64,000 nt of DNA. Origin: Whalleya microplaca. Taxonomy: Eukaryota; Ascomycota; Sordariomycetes; Xylariales; Xylariaceae. Both the position numbers and the translations under genes were made by a program. Below the pieces are notes generated by a model. The model was given only the letters and a program-made list of their open reading frames with translations, did not search any database and was not told where the DNA came from. Where the stretch lies: assembly GCA_022497155.1 (NCBI GenBank), contig MU385712.1, forward strand, positions 1,301,765-1,365,764, written 5' to 3'. Positions 11,499 to 23,541 of the stretch are shown here, piece after piece (the stretch's first letter is position 1; every line of letters starts with the position of its first letter).

Positions 11499-13147
11499 TG
11501 TAATGGGGCAGGGGATTACGGGTATTGACAGCAGCTTAGGAGCCACTAGAAGCCCCTTGGAGCCACGTTATAAGGTATCTATAGGGCACTTTATAAGGCA
11601 TTTTACAGGGCAATTTATAATAGATTACATACCTATATTTAGCTGACTTTTTCCCTCACATCTCCTTCACTTTTTTATAATAAATATCACTAGATAATCA
11701 GATAGTTATATACATATATAGCTTTAGTAGCTATATACACTCATTTTTAACCTAATATCTCACTTTCGATTCACCCTAACACCCTATCTTAAAATATTTG
11801 GCTCTCCCGGACAGGCTTTAATTTCCTTGCCTTTTAATTAATCGAGTAAAACAGTCCTTTTTGTTATACTATAAGTTATAAAGGCATAGAATTTATTAGT
11901 AATAACTACTTGAAGTATATCTATTATTAAGCTTACTTTATTTTTATCCGATATATCGCACGCGAACCATTTTATTTCATTTTATCCGATAGCTACCTAT
12001 CTCTTATATAAATTAAACTAAGCTATATAATCGATAGCTAATTACTCCTATCTATATATTACATCCACGTCACTTGTCACCTACAATTTACGAATTTTCT
12101 TTTTTATATACCAGGAATATAGAGCGCGATAATACCAGAAACACCAGACCGTATGTTTTTACATATAAACCTGTCTATTTTTATATAGGTAACGGTAACA
12201 AGCTAATTGTGCTTGATATATGGCTAGATGTAGCCAGCTATTAATACGTATATAATTTATATGGACGACGATATCGGATAACACTTTTACACACCTTAAT
12301 ATACTACATCACTTAAATGCCACCTTCAGCAGCAAGGGAGGCTGTCAGCTGCTGCTGCTGCTGCTGCTGCTGATAGCTGTGGCTAGCTGACCTGCTGTTA
12401 CCTGCTGACTTGCTGCTGCTGATAGCTGTTACCTGCTGACCTGCTGTCACCTGCTGTCAGCTGCTAGGGAGGCTTACAGGGAGGTTACCTGACCTGACCT
12501 GCTGCTGCTGATAGCTGTGGCTATCTGACCTGTTGAAAGCCGTGGCTAGCTGTGGCTAGCTGACCTATTGTCACCTGCTGTTACCTGACTTGCTGCTGAT
12601 CAGCTGTAAGCTATGGCTACCTGACCTGACCTGCTGCTGCTGATAGCTGTGGCTAGCTGACCTGTTGTCACCTGACCTGCTGCTGCTGCTGATAGCTGTG
12701 GCTATCTGACCTGTTACCTTAAGGTCTCTGGGGTGAAAATTTTTTTTTTTAGATCTGAAGGTTAGGCATTTAAGTGTGGGGCGTGTTTTCATTTTTCTTT
12801 TTTTCAGATTTTTCAGCTGCGTGGACGCTAGCTGAAAAATCAGGGAGGAATGTAATGGGGCAGGGGATTACGGGTATTGACAGCAGCTTAGGAGCTACTA
12901 GAAGCCCCTTGGAGCTACGTCATAAGGTATCCACAGGGCACTCTATAGGGCACTCCACAGGGCAATTTACAGTGGATCACATACCTGTATTTAGCTGATC
13001 TTTTCCCTTACATCTCCTTCACTTTTTTACAACAGATATCACCAGATAATCAGATAGTTATACACACATACAGCTTTAGTAGCTATATACACTTATTTTT
13101 AACCTAATATCTCACTTTCGATTCACCCTAACACCCTGTCCCAAGAC
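11499..13147 (+). mobile_element. Compact non-autonomous LTR retrotransposon (TRIM-like)
   Basis: Two direct LTRs of equal length, 297 bp, lie at 11,499-11,795 and 12,851-13,147. Both start TGTAATGGGGCAGGGG; the ends are CTATCTTAAAAT and CTGTCCCAAGAC. The 5-bp flanks are identical, ATTAG at 11,494-11,498 and 13,148-13,152. A primer-binding-like TGGCTCTCCCGGACAGG starts 3 bases after the left LTR, and a polypurine tract AGGGAGGAA (12,842-12,850) abuts the right LTR. The 1,055-bp interior holds no gag or pol, only AT-rich sequence and a CTG-rich minisatellite, so transposition must have used another element's enzymes. It inserted into the integrase gene of a gypsy element whose frame continues on both sides. 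The two LTRs differ almost only by C/T and G/A changes. Confidence 0.85.
12325..12720 (+). repeat. CTG-rich minisatellite inside the compact LTR element
   Basis: Imperfect tandem units built from ACCTGCTGCTGCTGATAGCT and GTGGCTAGCTG repeat many times. A pure (CTG)8 run lies at 12,349-12,372. The segment is GC-rich against an AT-rich surround. Short open frames over it are repeat artefacts with Ser/Gln-rich translations and no start context. Confidence 0.8.
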
Positions 13148-13560
13148 ATTAGTTAGTAATATATAATTAATTAAGTAAATAAATATTATCGCGAGCCGGA
13201 TTTTAATATCGGAAATTAGGTATTTATTATTAAAAAATCTTAGTTTATAAATCGTCCAAATAATAAATTAAACTATTTTTTTACGCGACTATATTACTAT
13301 ATATTAAAGAAAATTAATTACTTATACCGATTAAAAGTTCCGGATAAATAAAAAGGCACTAACGTATTTTTAGCCGACCGATTATAACAGTACTTAAATA
13401 ACCTTTTATTAAAGCAAACTTTCGAAAACCTTAAAAATAAAGTAATCGATCTAACGTTATAAAAAAAGAAATAAGAAATAAAAAAAGTAATTATATTACG
13501 GATATATTATAAGCGGTTATAATATTAAATATAATAATGTAAGTAAATGTTACGGCTTAA
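13148..13560 (+). mobile_element. RIP-degraded gypsy element, integrase C-terminus (right part)
   Basis: This resumes the frame broken at 11,498. Downstream it shows the usual gypsy integrase tail: a KxYYREPDFNxGN-like stretch at about 13,170-13,215, an FxPTDYNST-like segment (13,370), and a chromodomain-like segment near 13,480-13,560. A plausible polypurine tract (GGAAGGGA, about 13,630) and non-coding sequence follow; no clean 3' LTR was identified. Confidence 0.6.
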
Positions 13561-14754
13561 AAGGAATAGAAAAAGCAAGGCTGCTTATTACTTAATTATT
13601 TATAAAAAATATTAAAGGTAAAGAAAAAAAGGAAGGGATTTTCCTCCACCAGCTATAGGTAAAAATAAGTAGGGTATTTTACCTAAAGTATACGGGCCTT
13701 TCGTTACTTATTAACTTAATTTTAATAATACGTATTACGTATATAAGCTATAGCATAAGCCCTATAATTAAACCATCCTATCTACGCCGTCACAGCAGCT
13801 AGTAATAAAATACCTTAGAAAAAGAAAAATATATAAATCTTAAAAATAAGCGTAAGCGTAATAGTCGTAAAGGTTTTAAACGTTTAAGTATAAAAGCGAT
13901 TATAATAATTATAATTAAAAAACTACCCGAAAAAAAGAAAGTATTATTAAGAAATATTAATTTCTTTTTAATTAAATAACATATTAAAAAGCTAGAAATA
14001 ATAAAAAAAGCCCCGATTACGGAATAAATTTCGGCAGCATTTATTTAAATCGCTAAATTACAATAAATCTTTAACGCTATATTTATATAACGCCGAAATT
14101 CCCGCGTATAACTTAAAAAGATTTAAGAAATATAATATTAACTAAATTAAATAATTAAGAAACCCGAAAAGCCGCCCGATTTAAAAAAAAACCTAAAATC
14201 GAAATAAATAAAGATAATAAAAAAGTCTATATATAACGAAAGGGCTTTATAAAATAATATAAATATTATATAAATATTACCGTTATTAATATAATACCTT
14301 TCGATAAAATTATAAATTATAAAAGCTAATTAAAAGTTATTAGTTTATACGAAATTAACTGTTTTATATATATAAAAAAGGGACGCTTAAAATTTAAACT
14401 AAAATAACGAGAACTTATAAAAAATAATGCGATAAATAATACTGAAATATTATTACTACCGATCTTTAGTTTTTAATAAGGTAAATTCCGATAAACTCCC
14501 GCTAAATCGACTTAATGTCGACTATAAAATCGAACTTAATAAAAGGTCGCGACTTAAAGACTTAAACTATAGTCTTTTATATAAAATATTATTAAAAAAA
14601 TTAAAAATATATCGTTAATATATCGCTAATAATTTTTATAAAGGATTTATAAAATCGAACGTAATATTATAAGCTGCTTTAGTGCTATTTATGTTTAAAA
14701 AAAATAAAAAGCTAAAGTTTTATGTCGATTATTAAAAATTAAACGCTATTATTA

Positions 14755-14980
14755 ATTACGGGAGGTACGTACCTGTGTGGTGCACGGACCACCTGTTGCT
14801 GCGTACTCCCGTATATTAATCGGTAACGGCAGAATAGCTACCGACCAGCGGGGCACCCGGCTCAAGTTTTTTAAATAATTCCCATAGTCCGAAATAGCTT
14901 TCCTCACTATTTATTTATAAATATACAATTGGTACTTATACTAAAGCCCTGCCTTTAGCTATAGTAGTTTAAGCGTGAGT
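14755..14980 (+). repeat. Solo LTR (family B) inserted in gypsy reverse transcriptase
   Basis: This near-copy of 5,488-5,720 is flanked by TATTA (14,750-14,754 and 14,982-14,986; a 6-base TTATTA repeat is also possible). Removing it and one flank restores the gypsy reading KLNAIIKKNRY. It is less decayed than the 5,488 copy, and its hairpin at 14,757-14,815 is well preserved around GTGCACGGACCAC. Confidence 0.75.
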
Positions 14981-16532
14981 TTATTAAAAAAAATCGCTAT
15001 TTTTTACCGTTAATCGAGAAAACGATAGCGCGAATTTTTAAAGTTAAAATATTTATAAAAATAAATATCCGATAAGCTTTTAATCGTATTTATATACGAC
15101 CCGATAACGAAAAATTTACTACTTTTCGAACTCGATATAAAATTTATAAATATAAAGTTTTATTGTTTAAATTTATTAATAAACTATTTATATTTTAAAG
15201 ATATATTAACGATACTTTTATAAATTATTTAAATAATTTTTATAACATTTATATTAACGATATTTTAATTTTTTCGCGATTAGAAAAAAAGCATTAGTAA
15301 TACGTAAATAAAATATTAATAAAGCTATAAGCTGTAAAACTTTAAACAGATATTAAAAAATGTAAATTTTATATATAGAAAACTAAATTCTTAAGGTTTA
15401 TAATATTAACCGAAGGTATTACTATTAGTTTAAATAAAGTAAAAGTTATTTATAACTAAAAATAGCCTATTATAATATAAAAGGTATAATTATTTTAAGG
15501 ATTTTATAATTTTTATCGCAAGTTTATTAAGCGGTATAACGCTATAGCTAAGCTATTATATAACTTTACTTATAAAAGTAAACTATTTAAGTAAAATTTA
15601 AAATATAAGATAGTATTTTACGAATTAAAAGGACGCCTTTTAAAAGCCCTAGTATTAGTTTATTTCTTATACGATAAAAAGATAAAAATAAAAATAGACG
15701 CTTTTTAAGGCGTTTTTTAAGGGTATTATTATAGTTTTAAAAAAAGGATTAGGCTTAATACCTTATATTTTTTTTAATCCGAAACCTTAAATTAAATATA
15801 AAACTATTACCCGATATAAAATAAGGAATTAATAGCGGTAATTAAGGGCTTATAATATTAGCGAGCGGAATTAATAAGTTTATAACGCGAGAAATTATTT
15901 TATATTATTATAAACTATAAAGTATTAAAGTATTTTAGTATTAAGCGTATACTTAACGTCCGATAGGTTAATTAAATAAAGCTGCTTATATAGTACTACT
16001 TTACGATTACATATTAACTAAAATCGGAAAATAAACTAGTAAATATCCTTTTTTATTTTAAGGATATAAAGCATATATAAAAGTAAAAAAAAAAGAAATA
16101 CTATATAATAATTATTTTTAAAAAAGTACTTAATTCGGAGGTTATAACCGAGTATATACTAGCTATAACTAAATTAAATAAATTAAATAAAGTACTATAT
16201 ATTGATAAGATAAATTTAACCGAAATGGACATATTTAAACTATCGAGTATAATATTTATTAATAAAATCTTAAAAGCTAATAAAAAAAACTTAAACTTAA
16301 AAATATATTATAAAAAAGCATAAAAAGCTAAATATAATTCCGATTAATAAATAACTTAGGGACTAGTATTATATTAAGGCTAACTAATTATTAATATTAA
16401 AAATAACTTCCGAACTAAACTTTTAACCGAAATATATACCCGAATTTTAATAGTATATCTTAAACGCTATAAAACAAATTTAATAGTTAAAGCGTAATAT
16501 TAGTAGCTAGATTTAAATAAAGATATAAATAT

Positions 16533-16760
16533 ATTATTATAAGGCTAATATGCCGTGGCACATATATATCGCTTGTTTTTTTCTTTTACCCTTAAATAAA
16601 ACATACATAGCTCGGATAGCCTTATCGCTAATAATAGACACATTTCTCCTTTCGATTAATCGCTGTTATTCGTGACTTTTTTATTTTATCGCCTTAATTA
16701 CTTCCGATTAACTAAGCCATAAAGTGGCACCTTTTTCACCCCGACACCTTATTATAAGAC
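16533..16760 (+). repeat. Truncated or variant family A LTR in gypsy integrase
   Basis: The right half matches the minus-strand LTR at 8,276-8,634 (the CGATTAATCGC and AAGTGGCACCTTTTTCACC region) and it ends ATAAGAC. The left half, with the TGTAATGGGG start, is missing or replaced. AATAT occurs at 16,528-16,532 and 16,761-16,765, a possible target duplication. Integrase resumes directly after it with YIANCPY. Confidence 0.55.
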
Positions 16761-18359
16761 AATATATATAGCTAATTGTCCTTATTTTTTATTTAAGCCA
16801 CCTAGAAATAAAACGCCGGGATTATTATACCCTCTGCCAGTACTTAATTAAATATAAAACTATATTATTATAAATTTTAAATTTATATTTAAAAATAAGC
16901 AGGGATATAATAATATATTAGTTATTATAAATCGCTTAGAAAAAAAGCCTTAAACTATTTTATATAAAAAAACTACTACCGCTAAAAATATAATACGTAT
17001 ATATTATAAAAGTCTTTTTTACGTTTATAAAATTCCTTTATTTATTATTTCAAATAAAACTTTATAGTTTATTTTTAACTTTATAAATAAGTTTTTTAAA
17101 ATTCTTAAAATTAAGTAGAAATTATTGTTATTTAAATACTTATAAACTATTAGCTAAGCTAAAATTATAAATAAATATTTCGACTAATATTTACGTTTTT
17201 TTATAAACTATTTCTAAAACAACTAATCGGAAGCTATTTTTATTATAAATGCCGTATAAGCTATATTACTTTATAAGTCTTTAAAAGAATTAACGCTATC
17301 CGGAATAACTTACGGCCGTATTATAAATATACCGTTTAACTGGAAAAAACATATAAAAAACTTCTTTTTAAAATTAGTAAAAAAGTAATTAAATCGCGAA
17401 AAGGCGTAATAATTTATTAAACGTATTTAGGCGTATATTTAGCAGGCGTAACGCTAAGTAAAGAAAGCTTAAGTATAAATAGTAAATTAAATTAACCGTA
17501 AATATCGTAAGCTTAATTTCGGTATAAGAAATAAAATATATATCGTTAAGAAAGTATAATTTATAAACCGGCCGACCGCTAAGCTAAATTACCTCATAAT
17601 TTAATAATATTATAAAATAAAAAAAATAAAAAATTATTTATATTAATTAAAAATTACCTTTCTTTTATAAAAAGACATTAAAATATTTTATACTAATCGG
17701 TTACGAAAATATATAAATAACTTACTACCGGGCTAAAAACTTTTACGACTTATTAAAAACGTAATAAACTTAAACGAGCCGGAAATAAAGAAATTCGAGA
17801 TAAATCGAATTTTAACTTTCCGTTTATATTACCGAAAATTATAATATTAAATATAATAACGTAAATGAAATCCCGACTTAAAATAATATAATATATTAGA
17901 CTTTAAAAATGCTGCCGTTAAATTAAAGAAATATTACGATATTTACTTAAATTACGTAAAACTTTTAAAACAACTATAATAATAACTTAAAATAACGGAA
18001 AAAAATAAATTTAAAAAAATTACTAAAATAATAATATCCCTATTATAATAAATATAACCAACCGATATCGGATAAAAAAAGGGGCTAATAAACGCTTATA
18101 TAAGCTATATAAGTAAATTAGCTATAATAAATTATATAACTTAATTACGCCTTTAATTTAAAGGCTTATTAACATAATTAGTTAAGCCGAAAGTATTTTT
18201 TTATTGCCTAAAAAACATTTATTTTAAATTATTTAAGTTTACGGCTTTATTTAAAACAGTAAGTATATTTAGGTTCGAGGCTTTAAGTAAGCGCCGATTG
18301 TTTTTAATTTTATTAATTTTATTCGAGTCTTAAGGCGAGCCTTTATTTATAAGAAGGAA

Positions 18360-18510
18360 TAATGTTATGGATTTACTTAATTTTATAACCTAATTAGCTT
18401 AATTTTAGCTTAAGGTAATCTGGTAATAAGGCATGGAATTAATAATGCACGGGCCTCGTAATTAATTAGGTAAAGTAAAGTAACTACTATATTAAAATAC
18501 TTGCGCACCT
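18360..18510 (+). repeat. Probable 3' LTR of the gypsy element ending at 18,359
   Basis: It follows a polypurine tract and starts TAATGTTATGG, where TA could be a RIP-altered TG. The right limit is uncertain; I place it after GCGCACCTCCCGTAG. No second copy was recognised in the window, so this rests on position and start sequence only. Confidence 0.4.
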
Positions 18511-20520
18511 CCCGTAGTTTTAAATCTTTAACTTTATTACATTATATTAATTAAGTAAAAAGTATAACTATTATTACTATAGCTAGTTTTTATAACAAAT
18601 ATATATATACTTATATAAAAAAACCTTTTTATTAATAACTTAATAATAATATAATATAAGATTTAAATCGGCGATATATAAGCTTAACTTATTTTTATCG
18701 AGGTATTAAAATTAAATAAAGAAATAAAAGCGATTAATTATATTACGGGATATACGTTTTATAAAAAGCAGGGCTTAAAGTCTGGCTATATTATTAGTAA
18801 AATTATTAATATAAAGAGGGAAAAAAAAAGCAAGCCTAATAAAGCCTGCTAAAAATCATTATATATATAAAGTGAGGTAGCTTAATTATTTAAGTGATTA
18901 TAATGTTTACGTGCCTCACTTAATCTTAATGTTAATTTTAATTAATCCCGATTTATAACATTAATATTTATTATAAAAACCGTTAAAAAGTTTCCTTTTT
19001 ATTAAAATTAACTAAAGGTTTTTTTATATTACTTATATTATATAATATTAATTTATTTACTTATATAATAGTTTTATTATAATAATATATACTTAAAACT
19101 TTTTAATATATTATAATAAACGACTTTTTTAATTTTTAAAGTTTTATATTTTTACCGGAAATAAGCTTTAAATATAAAAATTTAACTATTAAATAAGCTT
19201 TATATTATAGTGTAGGTATTATGCGAACGATTAGGGGTTATAATAAAACTGTATTACTATATATATTCTATGTACGAAAAAAAGTGAGGGAATTCCTCGT
19301 ACGGAAAAAATATGAAAATCTTTTCGCGCTAGGGTAGCTTAGTCAGCTACCCCTAATCGCACGGCTAAATTAAGCGTTATTCTAACATTAACATTTTTTT
19401 AATAGCTCGTCCGGATTTTAATTTATAAACTAGTAAAACTTATTTAATAAATAAATATATCAATAATAATTTTATTTTTATTTTTAATATATATTAAACC
19501 CATTTTTTCCTTTATATATATTATATTTTTAACGTTATTTTCTCGGTTAATTATTATTAAACCTTATTTTTTATATTCGGTTATAAATTTATAATAAAAT
19601 TACGGAGTTTTTTTTTAAATACGTAATTAAAGTTAATTTTAAAATTTATATCGAAATTAAAGTCGAAATCGGAGTTAGACTTAAAAAATAACTTTACCTT
19701 TAATTTTAAAATAAATTATTAGTCGGGATTTATAACGGTTAAAATATTAGCCGATAATAAATTATTTTTATATACGGCTTCGCTAAAATTAAAAGTATTT
19801 TTAAACTTATATTTTTTTAGTTCGGTTATTTAATTATTTACTTTTACCCCTTTAAAAAAACTAAGTAACCCGGCTATTAATATAGTTAAAAAATCGTAAC
19901 GTTAAATATCTTAAAAATATAAAAAACTTTTAAGTTAAAAACCCGAAAATTTAAGTTTAATAAAAAATTTTAAAGTAAAAAAAATAATTAATAAATAAAA
20001 TATCGAATTACGCTTTTATAAAATAAATTATAAAAATTAATATTTTTTCGGTAAATTTTATATATTAATAATTTATATTAAGCTCGTTATTTCTTTTTTT
20101 TAAAAAATAAAATAGCTTTATTAAAAGCTTTTAAATTAAAGTAGCGACGTAAATATTATCGTCGAGGTTTTTTATAAATTATAAGCATTTTATTTTAATA
20201 AAATCGCTATAAAAAACACTATAAACGAGGCAAATATATAAAAAAAATACGATAAAAAATAAAACAAGTAAAAATTTCCTTTTTCGTTTTTTTATTAAAT
20301 TTTAAAAAATAAAAAAATATAACGGTTTAATATTAATAAAAAATAAAAGTTAATAAATAATTTTTAAGATATTAAAAATCCGATATTATAACATTAAAGT
20401 TATTTTAAGTATATAAAACGTTCCGTTAACGTTATTATAAACGTAAAAACGGATAAAAGTAAACGGAAGTCTCTAAAAACGCTACATTATAAGCAAAAAA
20501 AGTAAGCGGTAAAAGGGAGT
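18511..20520. mobile_element. Unassigned RIP-degraded AT-rich repeat
   Basis: This continues the AT-rich, TpA-rich composition of the block to about 20,520, where normal base composition begins within a few tens of bases. It contains an inverted repeat (19,228-19,238 with 19,349-19,359) and an 8-bp perfect stem GGGTAGCT/AGCTACCC (19,332-19,339 with 19,345-19,352). I could not read a convincing pol frame on either strand. It may be gag or LTR sequence of another element. Confidence 0.5.
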
Positions 20521-20741
20521 TCCATTTAAGAAGGCGGTTACGAAACTGATGCTAAGCCGGGAAAAGTTTAAAGTATAGATTAGCCGCCAAAATTGGCGGC
20601 GCCTGCCTGCCAGAAACGGCGGTATTCCCACGCGGAAGCACATACTAGTAGTTACTTAAGTTCCGATCCCCCATTCGTTCTACTGGCAATCGTCGATTCT
20701 GTGCGACACCATTATAAATCACCTCGGATTCCAGAAAGCAA

Positions 20742-21572
20742 ATGAAGGTTATCATCACTGGGGCCACAGGATTTACGGGCGGCGCGCTTGTGCGGCAGGC
20801 AATCGTCAACGACAAAATCACGCACGCCTTTGTCCTGACCCGCAAGCCATTATCAGAAGAACTTTCCAAGAGCGAAAAGCTTACCATTATCCAACACCAA
20901 GATTTCTCCACCTATCCACCAGAGCTCCTGAGGCAGCTCGCATGTGCCGAAGCTTGTCTTTGGTGAGTTTCGCGATGCGATACCGAGTTTCTTAGCGTCG
21001 ACGGGAGGCTTACATCTTTGGACAGGACCATTGGCGGCCGGGCATACCAGTTTCCGGATCAAGAGACGGCAAAGAAAGTCCAGGTCGACTTCACTCTTGC
21101 TGCCGCAAATGCTTTTCTTGAAACGCTCGCGCCACAGCTTCCAGAACCCCAGAAATTCCGCTTCGTGTTCTGCAGCGGGAAGTTTGCAGAATGGGATCAG
21201 ACCAAGCGCTTAATTATGTTGCCTCGAACGAGACGACTCAAGGTAAGACGACAGATATACCTACGAGGAGAACATTGCCCTATACCTTCTGGAATGAACG
21301 ACCTCTGATCGGACATACTAACAAGTAATTTATTTCAGGGTCTGGTTGAAAAGGGCCTATCTGAGCTAGCAGACGCGAATAAGTCCAGACTAGAAGTCTG
21401 GCTCGTGCGACCGGGAGGAATCGTGGGCAGCGGCGCACAATTGATGAATATACTTACCGCAAATACGTGCGGATTTATTGCCGTCGACCACTTGGCTAGA
21501 GACATGATTCAGATCGCCCTCGATGGCCATGGCGACAGAATCATCGAATCTAATGTACTCTTAAAATTGTAA
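20742..21572 (+). CDS. NAD(P)-binding Rossmann-fold (NmrA/SDR-like) protein
   Basis: Three exons, 20,742-20,962, 21,026-21,242 and 21,339-21,572, give a 223-residue protein. Both introns have good signals (GTGAGT...CAG; GTAAGA...TACTAAC...TTTCAG), and the phases join without a stop. The N-terminus MKVIITGATGFTGGALVRQ is the glycine-rich dinucleotide loop of extended SDR/NmrA proteins, followed by FVLTRKPL and, across intron 1, LWTIGGRAY. The middle FVFCSGKFAEWDQTK and the C-terminal VRPGGIVGSGAQL and DLAR-like segment match a fungal family usually annotated NAD(P)-binding or nucleoside-diphosphate-sugar epimerase-like. The substrate is unknown. It lies only about 220 bases from the RIP-mutated block yet shows no RIP-type stops. 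Confidence 0.8.
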
Positions 21573-23541
21573 TCTTAAATTCAAGGCTTAACCCCAACAA
21601 CCGCCATGGTTATTAGGCATACATTATTCTACCTTATCGAAAGGAAAATGTCACATACAGGCCGTTATGTCCTATCGTGAGCCAAGTTACCAACATAGCA
21701 TCTCGCAGTACCTTGCCGACAAGGAAATGAAGGCTTAGGCCCCGAGTGACTGACTTGTTGGCCTCGATAATTATCCTATCAGTATGCATCTACCGTCGAA
21801 ATAAGGAGGCTGTTAGCTAGTACAGAGTAGCGCGCATTGATTGACTGGGCCACTAGTAAGAAAGTCGCAGGTTATATATCTTATACAAAACATAGGCAGA
21901 AAAAATTATGCAGTCTTAAATAAGTATATGATGATAATTCGTAACGAGGAATGTAAACGACTAGCATGTGCAACAATATGGACTACATAGACTGGTTACT
22001 TGTTGCATGCCAGAGTTGAGGAGTTGGAAGTTAGGAATTGATGAGGGTGTCTTATGAAATATGTTTCCCTCTTCCAACGAAATTAAGTAGAAACGTATGC
22101 GAAATGCCTGGCCTGCGCCGTACCTAGATGCATGTTATATATACGGCCAAAATATCTGGAGAGGGACCACAATTGCGGGTGGACTTCCTTGTAATCCATC
22201 ACTAGATTAACTGCAGTAAAACTGTAATTGGTAGAATCGAGGGCCGACTTTCCAGATGCGGCAACCCACCACGGCAGATGTATGTATGTCTTCCTAGCGC
22301 AGATCCGGGTCGATGGACTAAGGGTTGGCATTATACATATACGCATATAAGGGGTGTGATCTTCTTGTTTGACCCAGGACTTCGGGTCTTCTACCTAAAC
22401 ACTCAATACCGATAATATGTAAAATTGTTGAGATGGTCACACGTATTGTAGTTGCTTGTGAGAATGCATGGCTAAAACGTAGCTGTCGCTGTCAGGTATC
22501 TAATCAAGATAGAACACACACTTCGTTACCTACGGGTAGTGAAGTGTCCATTGCAAGTCATACCCTTCCGCAAACACGGGATAATCTCTCAGCAACCATG
22601 TGGCGTCTCTGGTGGCCGAGAAAGCGAGCTCGGGTCAGTGACCTCGGAAAGTTCGGAAGGTCCTTGCTAGTATTCATCCCTAGGGCCCTCAATCCAAGAC
22701 ATGACATTGGATAACAGCAGGTCTGTGTGCCTCATGTGTGGTCCCTGTCTTACTTCCACGAACTAGTTACACAAATTCATTAAACAAATTCATATACGTC
22801 CTCAACACGCGGTTTCAGAGTGTAAACTATCAGTAGGATTAGATGCATGAAAGGGATTCGCGCGAACACATTGATACGACTAGTACCGATAACGGGCTAG
22901 GGGAGGATCATGATCAATATACATAATAGCCAAGGGCGGTATGTTAGGTGGCTCATTATTGCCTAATTACCCGGCACGTGCAACACCAGGGATGAAAAGT
23001 AATGTGACAGATGCACCAGATTCATTGCAGAAAGTGACATATCAGGGGCTGATTTTGTGCATCTGTTGGCTGGTATATTCAACGCTCGTAAAGCTGAGAC
23101 CTCGATATCATTAGCTGTACGAAGAACATGTGATCTATCAAAGTGCGGCACAGCTACACAGCTACACAGCCCTGCTGATTTGGAGATAGGACTCTGGAGT
23201 CTGTACTACGTGTACGTATTCACGGTTTCCAACAATCCGGTAGGTGCTAAGCCTAGGAACTGGGCTGAGCTGATCACTCGCATATGTTGCTACGTTACTC
23301 CGTACCTACATAGCTATGTAGTACTACGTAGGCAAACTTGATAGCGACATTGCAGGTGGTGCAGGGGTTTCCAGTATGCTCCAATAGGAAGCTGGTGGGC
23401 AGATCCCTGTCTCTTTCTGGCAACCGGTATTTAACCTACCTAGGTAGATCTCTCTAACATGCTTCATCTTCACTCTTCTTGCTGTCCTAGTTAAAGGATT
23501 TACGTCGAATTGAACCTTTACCGACAGATCAGAAAGTCAAC
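21573..23541. other. Intergenic region, no gene supported
   Basis: Short open frames on both strands lack splice-compatible extension, family resemblance and start context. A CCTACCTAGGTAG motif at about 23,437, common in fungal intergenic DNA, lies upstream of the next gene. Confidence 0.6.

Larger units (their letters stand above)
13561..18359 (+). mobile_element. RIP-degraded plus-strand gypsy element carrying two LTR insertions
   Basis: The frame shows reverse transcriptase from about 14,480 to 15,290 (KLNAII before and KKNRYFLPLI after the insertion at 14,755-14,980, then YINDILIF at about 15,235). RNase H lies at about 15,620-15,960. Integrase runs from about 16,380, is interrupted at about 16,533-16,760, and continues with YIANCPY, KTPGLLYPLP and ILVIINRLEKKP to about 17,990, ending in a chromodomain-like segment. 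A purine tract AAGAAGGAA at 18,351-18,359 precedes a probable 3' LTR. Very many C-to-T and G-to-A stops are present, so it is inactive. Confidence 0.75.

Noticed and set aside
12325..12720. CRISPR-like array
   Set aside because: Units are imperfect and contiguous with no unique spacers, in a fungal retroelement; it is a minisatellite.
12571..12998. Short frames over the CTG minisatellite and the right LTR
   Set aside because: They translate tandem repeat and LTR sequence; no codon or family evidence.
1..20520. Centromere or telomere-associated repeat
   Set aside because: The AT-rich block is explained by RIP-mutated gypsy elements; no telomeric TTAGGG array or satellite array was seen, so a special chromosome location cannot be claimed.
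22083..23341. Open frames of 60-95 residues on both strands upstream of the CBM9-like gene
   Set aside because: No family resemblance, no linked splice sites, and overlapping frames on both strands; consistent with chance.
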